A stretch of DNA of 64,000 nt from Vibrio casei (GTDB lineage: Bacteria; Pseudomonadota; Gammaproteobacteria; Enterobacterales; Vibrionaceae): contig NZ_AP018680.1 of assembly GCF_002218025.2 (NCBI RefSeq), positions 186,001-250,000 on the forward strand. Direction: 5' to 3'. The notes below the pieces were generated by a model. The model did not search any database. It was not told the DNA's origin and saw only the letters and a list, made by a program, of their open reading frames with translations. The translations under genes and the position numbers were made by a program. This document shows positions 45,838 through 55,572 of the stretch, piece after piece. Positions within the stretch are counted from its first letter, which is position 1; the number at the start of each line of letters is the position of its first letter.

Positions 45838-47436
45838 TTAGATATTGGACTGATAATTCCAGGGCAAGAACTGTTGTGGATTAGCCTTAACTTCACTTTC
45901 CATTCGCTGTATCGTATTAAAGTAATCCAGCACATTTATACCCGCTTCGGCTGATGTCGCTATCATCGCCATGATCACATCCGCAATGCTCGCACCAGCC
46001 TGTGTTTTATGGAACAGGGCATTTTTTCGGTTGCGAGCAACTAGCTTGAGTGCTTGCTCCGCTCGGTTATTATCCAGCTGTGCTCCCTCGAGACGGCAGA
46101 AGGCGGTCAGCCCCTCATAATGCTTAGTAAAATAATTAATTGCTTTACCAAGCCCGCTGTTTTCTTCTGTACTTCCCCTGTTCAGCTCGGCCTGACCCCA
46201 GTTTCGGATCTGCTCCATTACCGGAAGTGATAGCTTTTTATGCCAAGCTAACCGTTGCCCCGCGTTAAGTCCTAGCTCCCTGGCTTCATCATCGTGTCGC
46301 CAGATTTCACCATACCACTGTAGTACTTGCTCCACTTCATCTGGAAACTGATTAAGGACTTCGGCAAACTGCCGTCGTCCGTGACTGTTGCACAGACTGT
46401 GTTCGACCACGTAATCAAGCGATGGGCGGTTGCTGGATAAGGCATCACTCATCAATATCGGGGGCGCGAGTGTCCGGCCACGGTCATGTAAAATCTCGTC
46501 GATGAACTCGCCGGCATGACCGATATTGGTCTGATACAACACGACAGTACGACCCTCTTTTAAGCCCGCGACTAAACCGGAGCTGTAAACACCACTGCGC
46601 TCTCGGGTTTTTGTTCCATTTCTCTGCGGCTTTTCTATCGGGACTTTGTCTAAAATTCGGTTGGTCGTGTCATCTAAATAATAGTGCTCTGCGTTTGCGG
46701 CAAACACTCTTAACAAGTTATAAATGGGTTGCAAGCTATTGGCGACTAACTCGACTTGGTCAAAGATGGTTGAGGCGGTCAGTTTAATCCCCATCAGCGC
46801 TTGCGTACTCTCCTGACGATAGTAGGGTGCACCTGCAAAAAACTTGTGAAGAGCCATCAGGCTGCGGGCACTGTAACCATACTTCTGGCTTGGCTCTCCA
46901 TCATTTATCACGTCATTAGGTAACTTGGCAGTGAAGTACTGACCACAGGCATTGCAACGTAGCCGCTCCATAACGTGTTGCTCTGGGACGAACGGACTTT
47001 GCCCAGTGATCCGCAACAGCGTAGCGGGCTCGTATTTATATAACTTGCCTTTTTGACACTCGGGGCAACTATCGCCTTTCTTTAGATCGTCCAGTTTATG
47101 CTGAGTGACTTTCGGTTTCACTGGTGGTGTGCTGGGTTGGGTATTTTTAGGCTTAGGACGTTTTTGACCGCGGTTTTTGTTTTTCTTATTTTTCTGGCCG
47201 AGTAGAGTGTCCATCGTTTCTGATGACTTGACCATGCCAACCAACTTACGCAATTTATGCAGGGTGATATCGTTATCAGACAGACGCTCTTGCAAGGCAG
47301 CCAGCGTCTTTAATGCCTTCAACAAGATGTGGCAATCTTCCGCACTCAGTGCTAAGTCGTGCTCCTTTGCCTCGTGCACTCGCTGGATAAGCCCGTCCAG
47401 CTCTTCGCTGTCAATATCGGTAAAGTCTTGCGCCAT
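45838..47436 (-). CDS. IS66 transposase TnpC (copy 2)
   Basis: A 532-aa transposase, the same as copies 1 and 3 except Ser for Asn in NRGSTEEN. Complete and presumably active. Confidence 0.95.
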   Translation of the reverse strand: MAQDFTDIDSEELDGLIQRVHEAKEHDLALSAEDCHILLKALKTLAALQERLSDNDITLHKLRKLVGMVKSSETMDTLLGQKNKKNKNRGQKRPKPKNTQPSTPPVKPKVTQHKLDDLKKGDSCPECQKGKLYKYEPATLLRITGQSPFVPEQHVMERLRCNACGQYFTAKLPNDVINDGEPSQKYGYSARSLMALHKFFAGAPYYRQESTQALMGIKLTASTIFDQVELVANSLQPIYNLLRVFAANAEHYYLDDTTNRILDKVPIEKPQRNGTKTRERSGVYSSGLVAGLKEGRTVVLYQTNIGHAGEFIDEILHDRGRTLAPPILMSDALSSNRPSLDYVVEHSLCNSHGRRQFAEVLNQFPDEVEQVLQWYGEIWRHDDEARELGLNAGQRLAWHKKLSLPVMEQIRNWGQAELNRGSTEENSGLGKAINYFTKHYEGLTAFCRLEGAQLDNNRAEQALKLVARNRKNALFHKTQAGASIADVIMAMIATSAEAGINVLDYFNTIQRMESEVKANPQQFLPWNYQSNI

Positions 47437-47551
47437 TTAAGTTCCTGTCGGCTGGCTTGCAGTGCTGATGCGCTCAATTATTCCAGCATTGTGGGATCAG
47501 TCAACATGATCGTGAGGATCGATAACTTAAGGGGGAATAGTGTGCGTACGG

Positions 47552-47878
47552 TCATACTTTTTGCCAGCCAGGCAGCCCCACCAACAGAGCTTTAAGCTGC
47601 TTCGCGGCGACAGGGGTCACCCCATCTTGGTGATGACGGGGCCAATCTTGAAAGCGGCCTTTGCTCAGGCGTTTATTGATTAACCAGAAGCCAGAGCCGT
47701 CATAACATAATGCTCTAAGCATGGTTTGACGGCGGTTGGTAAACACAAACAGGGTTCCGCTACGAGGCGACTGTTTTAGCTGATGACGACACAGGGCGGC
47801 GAGTCCATCAATACCACAGCGAAAATCGGCTGGTTGAGTCGCAAGCAGGATTTTACTCTCAGCAGTCAGGTGGATCAT
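47552..47878 (-). CDS. IS66 accessory protein TnpB (copy 2)
   Basis: A 108-aa protein identical to TnpB of copy 1; overlaps tnpA by 4 nt. Confidence 0.93.
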   Translation of the reverse strand: MIHLTAESKILLATQPADFRCGIDGLAALCRHQLKQSPRSGTLFVFTNRRQTMLRALCYDGSGFWLINKRLSKGRFQDWPRHHQDGVTPVAAKQLKALLVGLPGWQKV

Positions 47879-48249
47879 TTTACTTCTCCTGCTTCTTGTA
47901 TCAGAGCTCGCAATAAGTCAGGAGAGACAAGGCCGCTGATACAGATCTGACTTGAATTAGGAAGAGTGAGCTGAAGGCTCAGGTCTGATTTAGGTAGTAA
48001 ATCAGGCTCTATCTGTAACGGAACAAAATCAGGAGCGGACGACTTAACGGGAAGTTGCTTGCGCCAGTCATTGAGCTGGGTGGTGCAGATCCGTAGTGCT
48101 TTGGTCACGTGACTGATCGGATATTCTTCAAGCAGCTTGAGTGCTAAGCAGCGTAGTTCATCGGGGATACTGGCATGTTTATTAATGCGGGTTTGTCGCC
48201 AGTGCTCAAAGTCAGCAGTGGCCTGAATCAGGTTTTTCTGGTTTTGCAT
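47875..48249 (-). CDS. IS66 accessory protein TnpA (copy 2)
   Basis: A 124-aa protein identical to TnpA of copy 1, with the start chosen by the same ribosome site. Confidence 0.9.
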   Translation of the reverse strand: MQNQKNLIQATADFEHWRQTRINKHASIPDELRCLALKLLEEYPISHVTKALRICTTQLNDWRKQLPVKSSAPDFVPLQIEPDLLPKSDLSLQLTLPNSSQICISGLVSPDLLRALIQEAGEVK

Positions 48250-48746
48250 GGTGCCTTCCTTATATTGGATAAGCACTTAGTAAACCAGAGCTGGCGAGTT
48301 AAGTTGAGCTATGCTGCCGTAAGCTCACCTTCTTTTTTGAGTAAAGCTCGAGCCATTGGCGAATCGATTGAAATATAATCTTTTGCATCACCATAAATCT
48401 CTTCAGGGCCAACAATTCTGAATGTCTTAACATCACCGGCTTCATTCTCTATCTCAACCCAAGCCCCGAAGAAAACCTTTCCTTCTTGTTGAGGAGAATA
48501 ATCGACGATGGTTACTTCAGGCAGAAACTTGCGAAGGAATCTCACCCGTCGGTCTATTTGACGAAGTAAACGCTTGTTTAGCGTGTAGTCAGCGTTTTCA
48601 GAGCGATCGCCAAGGCTAGCAGCCCATGTAACGATTTTGGTTATCTCTGGACGCTTTACATTCCACAAATGGTCATGCTCTGCTTTGAGTTTGTTATAAC
48701 CTTCTCTGGTGATTAGTTTTGTTTTCACTTTTACAATCCAAATTAT

Positions 48747-49370
48747 CTATAAGTTCTGTAGCGCCTTTTTGATTGCATCTATAGTCGCAACACGGAAAAA
48801 AGACTTTTGAGTATCACTCGAGACTATACTGCCATTTTTTCCAAGCTCCAATTGATGTCTGCGTAAAAACTCACTAGAAATTAGGTACTCCAATGCGCTT
48901 CGCTCCAGATCTGTTAGCTTAATTGATGCAGCAGAGACGTCGACATTATCGAATACTTCAATGACCTGATTGATAGGTAACACTTCATTAAGTAATCGTT
49001 CCGCTTCTTTTTTCTGAGCATAGAGAATGTTGGCTTGAAGCTTAACTACTGGATCGTCTAGTTCATCTATCCAGGCGTGCATCTTACCTTTTGAGGTGTT
49101 TCGTGCTTGCCTCGGTTTGTCTTTTATTGAAGAGTTGAAACTATCGATTAAGGTTCGGTACGATTCCCCCGTCTTGTTTCGGATGCTCTGTGCAGCTGGA
49201 ACACCACGCCCTTTTCCAAGACGGGCAATCGTTGAATAACTAAAGTCACTCAATCCACGCTCTTGTTGCTCTTTACATATGGTGAACACGGCATTAAGTG
49301 AGTTCTGTACTCGAAATGATGCTTTCTTTTTCAGCTGACTCAGTACTTGTTCAGGGGTGATCTCCGACAT
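48747..49370 (-). CDS. gmtX: Gamma-mobile-trio protein GmtX
   Basis: A 207-aa protein without recognisable catalytic motifs. It begins ITPEQVLSQLKKKASFRVQNSLNAVF, contains a helix-turn-helix-like region (DFSYSTIARLGKGRGVPAAQSIRNKTG), and is largely helical. It starts 1 nt after the gmtZ stop and is followed after 18 nt by the element-borne greB. By size, order and partners it is the GmtX member of the trio. Its role in mobility is not known to me; DNA binding is suggested by the helix-turn-helix-like section. Confidence 0.82.
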   Translation of the reverse strand: MSEITPEQVLSQLKKKASFRVQNSLNAVFTICKEQQERGLSDFSYSTIARLGKGRGVPAAQSIRNKTGESYRTLIDSFNSSIKDKPRQARNTSKGKMHAWIDELDDPVVKLQANILYAQKKEAERLLNEVLPINQVIEVFDNVDVSAASIKLTDLERSALEYLISSEFLRRHQLELGKNGSIVSSDTQKSFFRVATIDAIKKALQNL

Positions 49371-49831
49371 ACTAACCGATCCTTTTTAATGGTTTCGACT
49401 TCTCAAACAATTCACGAATTGTTTTTTCATCGAACTGGTCATCTATCGATAAATCCTTTAGGGTCAAGCTCCCATCCATGAGACGGTCAACGTTCTCCCA
49501 GCCTTTCAAACGTGTCAGCATTAACTCTGTTAACTGATTCCCCACTGCAAGCTGTTCTTCTTCTGACAGTAAGTAGAACTGTGGCTGAATACCGTTTTCG
49601 AACATCATTTTGTCTATCATTTGAGAGCGTCTGGTAACTGCTAGATCATCAGTACAACTATGGTACAGCTCAGCATTCGAGCACACCTCTGATAGTTGGT
49701 GAAAATTGCTTACTTCATCTAGCTCTACACCTAATGTAAATTCAGACGGAACAATAAGCGTGAGCTTACGAGAAGATAGTGTACATAGGTATTAAGAAGC
49801 GGCTCTGGCCGAAAGCCAGAGCCTGTTTTGA

Positions 49832-51430
49832 TTAGATATTGGACTGATAATTCCAGGGCAAGAACTGTTGTGGATTAGCCTTAACTTCACTTTCCATTCG
49901 CTGTATCGTATTAAAGTAATCCAGCACATTTATACCCGCTTCGGCTGATGTCGCTATCATCGCCATGATCACATCCGCAATGCTCGCACCAGCCTGTGTT
50001 TTATGGAACAGGGCATTTTTTCGGTTGCGAGCAACTAGCTTGAGTGCTTGCTCCGCTCGGTTATTATCCAGTTGTGCTCCCTCGAGACGGCAGAAGGCGG
50101 TCAGCCCCTCATAATGCTTAGTAAAATAATTAATTGCTTTACCAAGCCCGCTGTTTTCTTCTGTATTTCCCCTGTTCAGCTCGGCCTGACCCCAGTTTCG
50201 GATCTGCTCCATTACCGGAAGTGATAGCTTTTTATGCCAAGCTAACCGTTGCCCCGCGTTAAGTCCTAGCTCCCTGGCTTCATCATCGTGTCGCCAGATT
50301 TCACCATACCACTGTAGTACTTGCTCCACTTCATCTGGAAACTGATTAAGGACTTCGGCAAACTGCCGTCGTCCGTGACTGTTGCACAGACTGTGTTCGA
50401 CCACGTAATCAAGCGATGGGCGGTTGCTGGATAAGGCATCACTCATCAATATCGGGGGCGCGAGTGTCCGGCCACGGTCATGTAAAATCTCGTCGATGAA
50501 CTCGCCGGCATGACCGATATTGGTCTGATACAACACGACAGTACGACCCTCTTTTAAGCCCGCGACTAAACCGGAGCTGTAAACACCACTGCGCTCTCGG
50601 GTTTTTGTTCCATTTCTCTGCGGCTTTTCTATCGGGACTTTGTCTAAAATTCGGTTGGTCGTGTCATCTAAATAATAGTGCTCTGCGTTTGCGGCAAACA
50701 CTCTTAACAAGTTATAAATGGGTTGCAAGCTATTGGCGACTAACTCGACTTGGTCAAAGATGGTTGAGGCGGTCAGTTTAATCCCCATCAGCGCTTGCGT
50801 ACTCTCCTGACGATAGTAGGGTGCACCTGCAAAAAACTTGTGAAGAGCCATCAGGCTGCGGGCACTGTAACCATACTTCTGGCTTGGCTCTCCATCATTT
50901 ATCACGTCATTAGGTAACTTGGCAGTGAAGTACTGACCACAGGCATTGCAACGTAGCCGCTCCATAACGTGTTGCTCTGGGACGAACGGACTTTGCCCAG
51001 TGATCCGCAACAGCGTAGCGGGCTCGTATTTATATAACTTGCCTTTTTGACACTCGGGGCAACTATCGCCTTTCTTTAGATCGTCCAGTTTATGCTGAGT
51101 GACTTTCGGTTTCACTGGTGGTGTGCTGGGTTGGGTATTTTTAGGCTTAGGACGTTTTTGACCGCGGTTTTTGTTTTTCTTATTTTTCTGGCCGAGTAGA
51201 GTGTCCATCGTTTCTGATGACTTGACCATGCCAACCAACTTACGCAATTTATGCAGGGTGATATCGTTATCAGACAGACGCTCTTGCAAGGCAGCCAGCG
51301 TCTTTAATGCCTTCAACAAGATGTGGCAATCTTCCGCACTCAGTGCTAAGTCGTGCTCCTTTGCCTCGTGCACTCGCTGGATAAGCCCGTCCAGCTCTTC
51401 GCTGTCAATATCGGTAAAGTCTTGCGCCAT
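49832..51430 (-). CDS. IS66 transposase TnpC (copy 3)
   Basis: A 532-aa transposase identical in protein sequence to copy 1. Confidence 0.95.
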   Translation of the reverse strand: MAQDFTDIDSEELDGLIQRVHEAKEHDLALSAEDCHILLKALKTLAALQERLSDNDITLHKLRKLVGMVKSSETMDTLLGQKNKKNKNRGQKRPKPKNTQPSTPPVKPKVTQHKLDDLKKGDSCPECQKGKLYKYEPATLLRITGQSPFVPEQHVMERLRCNACGQYFTAKLPNDVINDGEPSQKYGYSARSLMALHKFFAGAPYYRQESTQALMGIKLTASTIFDQVELVANSLQPIYNLLRVFAANAEHYYLDDTTNRILDKVPIEKPQRNGTKTRERSGVYSSGLVAGLKEGRTVVLYQTNIGHAGEFIDEILHDRGRTLAPPILMSDALSSNRPSLDYVVEHSLCNSHGRRQFAEVLNQFPDEVEQVLQWYGEIWRHDDEARELGLNAGQRLAWHKKLSLPVMEQIRNWGQAELNRGNTEENSGLGKAINYFTKHYEGLTAFCRLEGAQLDNNRAEQALKLVARNRKNALFHKTQAGASIADVIMAMIATSAEAGINVLDYFNTIQRMESEVKANPQQFLPWNYQSNI

Positions 51431-51545
51431 TTAAGTTCCTGTCGGCTGGCTTGCAGTGCTGATGCGCTCAATTATTCCAGCATTGTGGGATCGGTCAACA
51501 TGATCGTGAGGATCGATAACTTAAGGGGGAATAGTGTGCGTACGG

Positions 51546-51872
51546 TCATACTTTTTGCCAGCCAGGCAGCCCCACCAACAGAGCTTTAAGCTGCTTCGCG
51601 GCGACAGGGGTCACCCCATCTTGGTGATGACGGGGCCAATCTTGAAAGCGGCCTTTGCTCAGGCGTTTATTGATTAACCAGAAGCCAGAGCCGTCATAAC
51701 ATAATGCTCTAAGCATGGTTTGACGGCGGTTGGTAAACACAAACAGGGTTCCGCTACGAGGCGACTGTTTTAGCTGATGACGACACAGGGCGGCGAGTCC
51801 ATCAATACCACAGCGAAAATCGGCTGGTTGAGTCGCAAGCAGGATTTTACTCTCAGCAGTCAGGTGGATCAT
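51546..51872 (-). CDS. IS66 accessory protein TnpB (copy 3)
   Basis: A 108-aa protein identical to the other two copies. Confidence 0.93.
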   Translation of the reverse strand: MIHLTAESKILLATQPADFRCGIDGLAALCRHQLKQSPRSGTLFVFTNRRQTMLRALCYDGSGFWLINKRLSKGRFQDWPRHHQDGVTPVAAKQLKALLVGLPGWQKV

Positions 51873-52243
51873 TTTACTTCTCCTGCTTCTTGTATCAGAG
51901 CTCGCAATAAGTCAGGAGAGACAAGGCCGCTGATACAGATCTGACTTGAATTAGGAAGAGTGAGCTGAAGGCTCAGGTCTGATTTAGGTAGTAAATCAGG
52001 CTCTATCTGTAACGGAACAAAATCAGGAGCGGACGACTTAACGGGAAGTTGCTTGCGCCAGTCATTGAGCTGGGTGGTGCAGATCCGTAGTGCTTTGGTC
52101 ACGTGACTGATCGGATATTCTTCAAGCAGCTTGAGTGCTAAGCAGCGTAGTTCATCGGGGATACTGGCATGTTTATTAATGCGGGTTTGTCGCCAGTGCT
52201 CAAAGTCAGCAGTGGCCTGAATCAGGTTTTTCTGGTTTTGCAT
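51869..52243 (-). CDS. IS66 accessory protein TnpA (copy 3)
   Basis: A 124-aa protein identical to the other two copies, with the start set by AAGGAAGG upstream. Confidence 0.9.
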   Translation of the reverse strand: MQNQKNLIQATADFEHWRQTRINKHASIPDELRCLALKLLEEYPISHVTKALRICTTQLNDWRKQLPVKSSAPDFVPLQIEPDLLPKSDLSLQLTLPNSSQICISGLVSPDLLRALIQEAGEVK

Positions 52244-54701
52244 GGTGCCTTCCTTATATTGGATAAGCACTTAGTAAACCAGAGCTGGCGAGTTAAGTTG
52301 AGCTATGCTGCCGTAAGCTCACCAATAAGCTGATAGTGATCCTCTGTGTATTCTTTAGGATTACGCATAAGCGTTTGACAGTTATGGATATGTCGGTGAA
52401 TAGCATTCATATCTGAGAGGTACAAATCTAGTTTCTTCGCTCGTGTTTCAATTTCCGAGTTCAAGTGCATACGCTCCCCAACCAAATCATGTCTATCTGA
52501 TTCCAAAGCCGACTTCTCTGAGCTGTCCACTTTTAACTTGTAAAGTTGGTGATCAATGATATCTATTTTTTCTGCAATATAATCAAGCTTCTGCTCAAGC
52601 GAAGTGTAACGTATAGACTGAGTATTTACGGCTAGGCTTATTTCATTGAATATGGCTGTAAGGCCAACCATAAAAGCAGGGCCGGTAATAAAAAATCGAC
52701 ATTGAAAGCAGTTCTGCTCACCCAAATAACCTGCTGGTACAGGGTGATATATGTTCGCTTTTGTGGCTACTGGACTGCCCCCTTGTGAACAAAAAGCACC
52801 TCCTACGGGGCAGATACCAAAGTCTTTCCATAAATAACTGGAGGCCGGCCGAGCATTGTCGAGTGAACTTAGTTGATCCACTGATGACCCTACCAACTGT
52901 GATTTAACCTCTTCAATTCTCTGCTGTTCCACAAACGATTTGAGCGTTTGTGTCGCTTTGCTCATCGCTTCCTTTTCTCCTAACTCCATTTTTTCTCGTA
53001 AGTTGGCTCCTGTTTTATCACTCTTGGTATAGTAGATAGTCATTATAATGCTAGAGTGACCGACCAGTTTCATTATGACTTCTAATGGAATGCCGAATTC
53101 ATACGCGTATGCGTTAATCAAACTGACGCGCATTGAGTGGGGTGTATAAGGAGATTTGAAGTGTGAAAGCGGTATCGTTTGGCTTTTTTCTAACTCTTTA
53201 ATCGATTGATTGTATTTTAATCCTTTGTAAGTGGCTGTTTTAATGTCACTCTTGCCAGAGAAATATAGTGTAGCTGCAAGCCGTGTCGTTAGTCTGCCAG
53301 CAAATGTGCCTGGCTCTTTTTCTAGAAAATCTCGGAATAAAAAGCAATTCGACCCTTTTTGTTTACGCTGAATTTCGTTTAGATTGGTGCGATCACAATC
53401 AATCCATTTCGTGGGCTCCTTAAGTGGATTATATTTCTGTTGCCACTTTCTAAGCTTTACCAACCAATATGCCAGCTCTATGGGCATGAAGGGAATCGTG
53501 TACCCCGAACCATCAAACTTAGTTTTGTTTGACGTGTAATGGACACCAAACTCTCCTTGGCCTGATTTACTTACCATGCTCTGCCGATTGGTTAGGCCAG
53601 CCAGCATAGTTTTATTTTTCTTCCAAACGACTTTACCATTCTTAAAGTCGGCGAGTTCTTGATCAGCCTCTCCAGAGTCGCAATAGACAATTTGCATCCC
53701 TCTCGCAGGAAGTTGCATGAGTGAGTACGTATATGTCCAGTATATTGGAAACCAAAGATAGGCTTTTCCATTTTCAAATTTGAAAACGCAATCAGGGTCG
53801 TTTTTATCTAGGAGAGAGCTATCGCTGATCTGTATCCAATCTGATGAAAAACGATGTAAATGAACCAGATCCCGATAGCTTAACTTTTTCTCTACAGAGT
53901 CCAATGGAAATATCCACTCTCTCCCTGCTTTTACATATTGATAGGGCAGAGCCATTTTGTCTGTTTCATTGACAACTTGAGGAACAGTATTTCCATTAAA
54001 ATTGATGTGACTAAAAGGGTTTTTGGCGTTCTTGATATGAGTAATTTCTCCAGTCTCTGTGTCTTCCAAAATAAGATAATTCGAGATAATCCAATCTAAG
54101 AATTCATTGATTGAAAACGCCCATTTTTTTCTTCGTGTCACTGGTACCTGTTCAAACAGATTGAGCATTGGTTGAATGTTTGTCGAGCCACGTGTGAGAA
54201 ACTCCAACGGAGATGTTTCAAACCCATTTGGCTCAATGTATTCACGAACAAATTCACATAAGTCTTTCGCTTTGGTATCTCCCCCTCGTGCAGACTTGAG
54301 AAACTCTTTTATCATCTCCGCCCACAAAGACCATTCATCAGTAAAGTATTTCACTTGAAACGGTCGTTTAACTCCCCAGAAGTCATAGGTGTTAGTCCAC
54401 CCCTTTCCCTGATAATGCTCTTCTGGTTTTACTGGCATTCTAGGATCATTGGATTCCGCTCGAAGCTTCGCATATTCTGCAAGACTGAAAATTCCTTTGC
54501 TTTGAACCAAAGCAGCTAGTTCGTCATATCCATAAAGCCTTGGTATATCCAGGGCGTCATACCAATTGCCCCAGTCGGGTATTTTTTTTTCAGGTTTAGA
54601 GGGTAATTGAGGATAGTTCTTTTGTGTAACTCTGTATTGAGATGAGTTTTTTATTTTTAGAATCGCACATGCTGTTTTGAACTGTTTCAGGTTAGATATG
54701 T

Positions 54702-55572
54702 CTCTGACCAGTAAGAAATGGATCCAATCTACCCAGTCACTGGCATAAGTCTTATTTGGGCTTGAGGGAAGGCGATCATCTTCTTTGTAGCGCTGTTGAT
54801 ATTCCGTCTGCGATTGAATGCCTAATCCTATTGCGGCTTTGCTGGCCTCCGCGTAGGTTGGATATATAGACCGCTTCTCTTTGTCCAGAAAACTACACCA
54901 ATCCACCCAGTCAGTGGCATAAGTCTTATTTGGGCTTGAGGGAAGGCGCTCATCTTCTTTGTAGCGCTGTTTATATTCCGTCTTCGATTGAATGCCTAAT
55001 CTTATCGCGGCTTTGCTGGCCTCCGCATAGGTTGGATACCAAGGCCACTTCTCTTTATCCAGAAAACTAAACCAATCCACCCAGTCAATGGCATAAATCT
55101 TATTTGGGCATGAGGGAAGGCGCTCATCTTCTTTGTAGCGCTGTTGATATTCCGGCTGCGATTGAATGCCCAATCCTATCGCCGCTTTGCTGGCCTCTGC
55201 ATAGGTTGGATACCAAGGCCACTTCTCTTTATCCAGAAACCTAAACCAGTCTACCCAGTCAGTGGCATAAATCTTATTTGGGCATGAGGGAAGGCGCTCA
55301 TCTTCTTTGTAGCGCTGTTGATATTCCGGCTGCGATTGAATGCCCAATCCTATTGCCGCTTTGCTGGCCTCCGCATAGGTTGGATATATCGACCGCTTCT
55401 CTTTATCCAGAAAACTAAACCAATCCACCCAGTCAGTGGCATAAATCTTATTTGGGCATGAGGGAAGGCGCTCATCTTCTTTGTAGCGCTGTTGATATTC
55501 CAGCTGCGATTGAATGCCCAATCCTATCGCCGCTTTGCTGGCATGGTTTATAGTTTTGTAGAATTTTTTCAT
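54702..55572 (-). repeat. 174-bp tandem repeats inside gmtZ
   Basis: Five in-frame units of 174 bp encode near-identical 58-aa modules (ASKAAIGLGIQSQ ... RYKEDERLP ... DWVDWFSFLDKEK). The unit length is a multiple of three, so copy number can change without breaking the frame. The pattern corresponds to the phage-integrase repeat unit described in proteins of this kind. Confidence 0.93.

Larger units (their letters stand above)
45766..48328 (-). mobile_element. IS66-family insertion sequence, copy 2
   Basis: A 2563-bp element, inverted relative to copy 1, with GTGAGCTTACG termini and an 8-bp duplication cttctttt (45758-45765, 48329-48336). It interrupts the element-borne greB. Confidence 0.96.
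45678..48728 (-). pseudogene. greB: Element-borne second greB, split by IS66 copy 2
   Basis: Starting with GTG at 48728, 18 nt after gmtX, the frame encodes a whole GreB: MKTKLITREGYNKL..., KVFFGAWVEIENEAGDVKTF, YISIDSPMARALLKKE. Removing IS66 copy 2 and one cttctttt copy continues it as VDDEFVVKTPEGDKEW to TAA at 45678-45680, giving 159 aa. The protein differs from the host greB halves at few sites, while silent positions differ widely, so it is an old, independently evolved copy. At the element's integration site host FQY is replaced by YTL. It is the last gene of the gmt operon. Confidence 0.93.
49760..52322 (-). mobile_element. IS66-family insertion sequence, copy 3
   Basis: A 2563-bp element with GTGAGCTTACG termini and an 8-bp duplication caataagc (49752-49759, 52323-52330), inserted in gmtZ. 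Confidence 0.96.
49372..55572 (-). pseudogene. gmtZ: Gamma-mobile-trio integrase GmtZ, split by IS66 copy 3
   Basis: A large tyrosine recombinase of the VPA1269 type. The first 290 residues are five 58-aa tandem repeats (YPTYAEASKAAIGLGIQSQ...), followed by two degenerate repeats, a central region, and the catalytic domain with PHSMRVSLINAYAYE (H-x-x-R) and KLVGHSSIIMTIYYTK (Tyr). A cysteine-containing segment (CPVGGAFCSQGG, NCFQCRFF) and a coiled coil follow. After codon 1082 the gene is cut by IS66 copy 3. Deleting it with one caataagc copy restores QLIVPSEFTLG and a 1209-aa protein. The last ~127 residues are lost from the present product, but the catalytic domain is still encoded. Confidence 0.88.

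Noticed and set aside
54702..55572. CRISPR-like array
   Set aside because: The 174-bp units are contiguous coding repeats within gmtZ, with no spacers.
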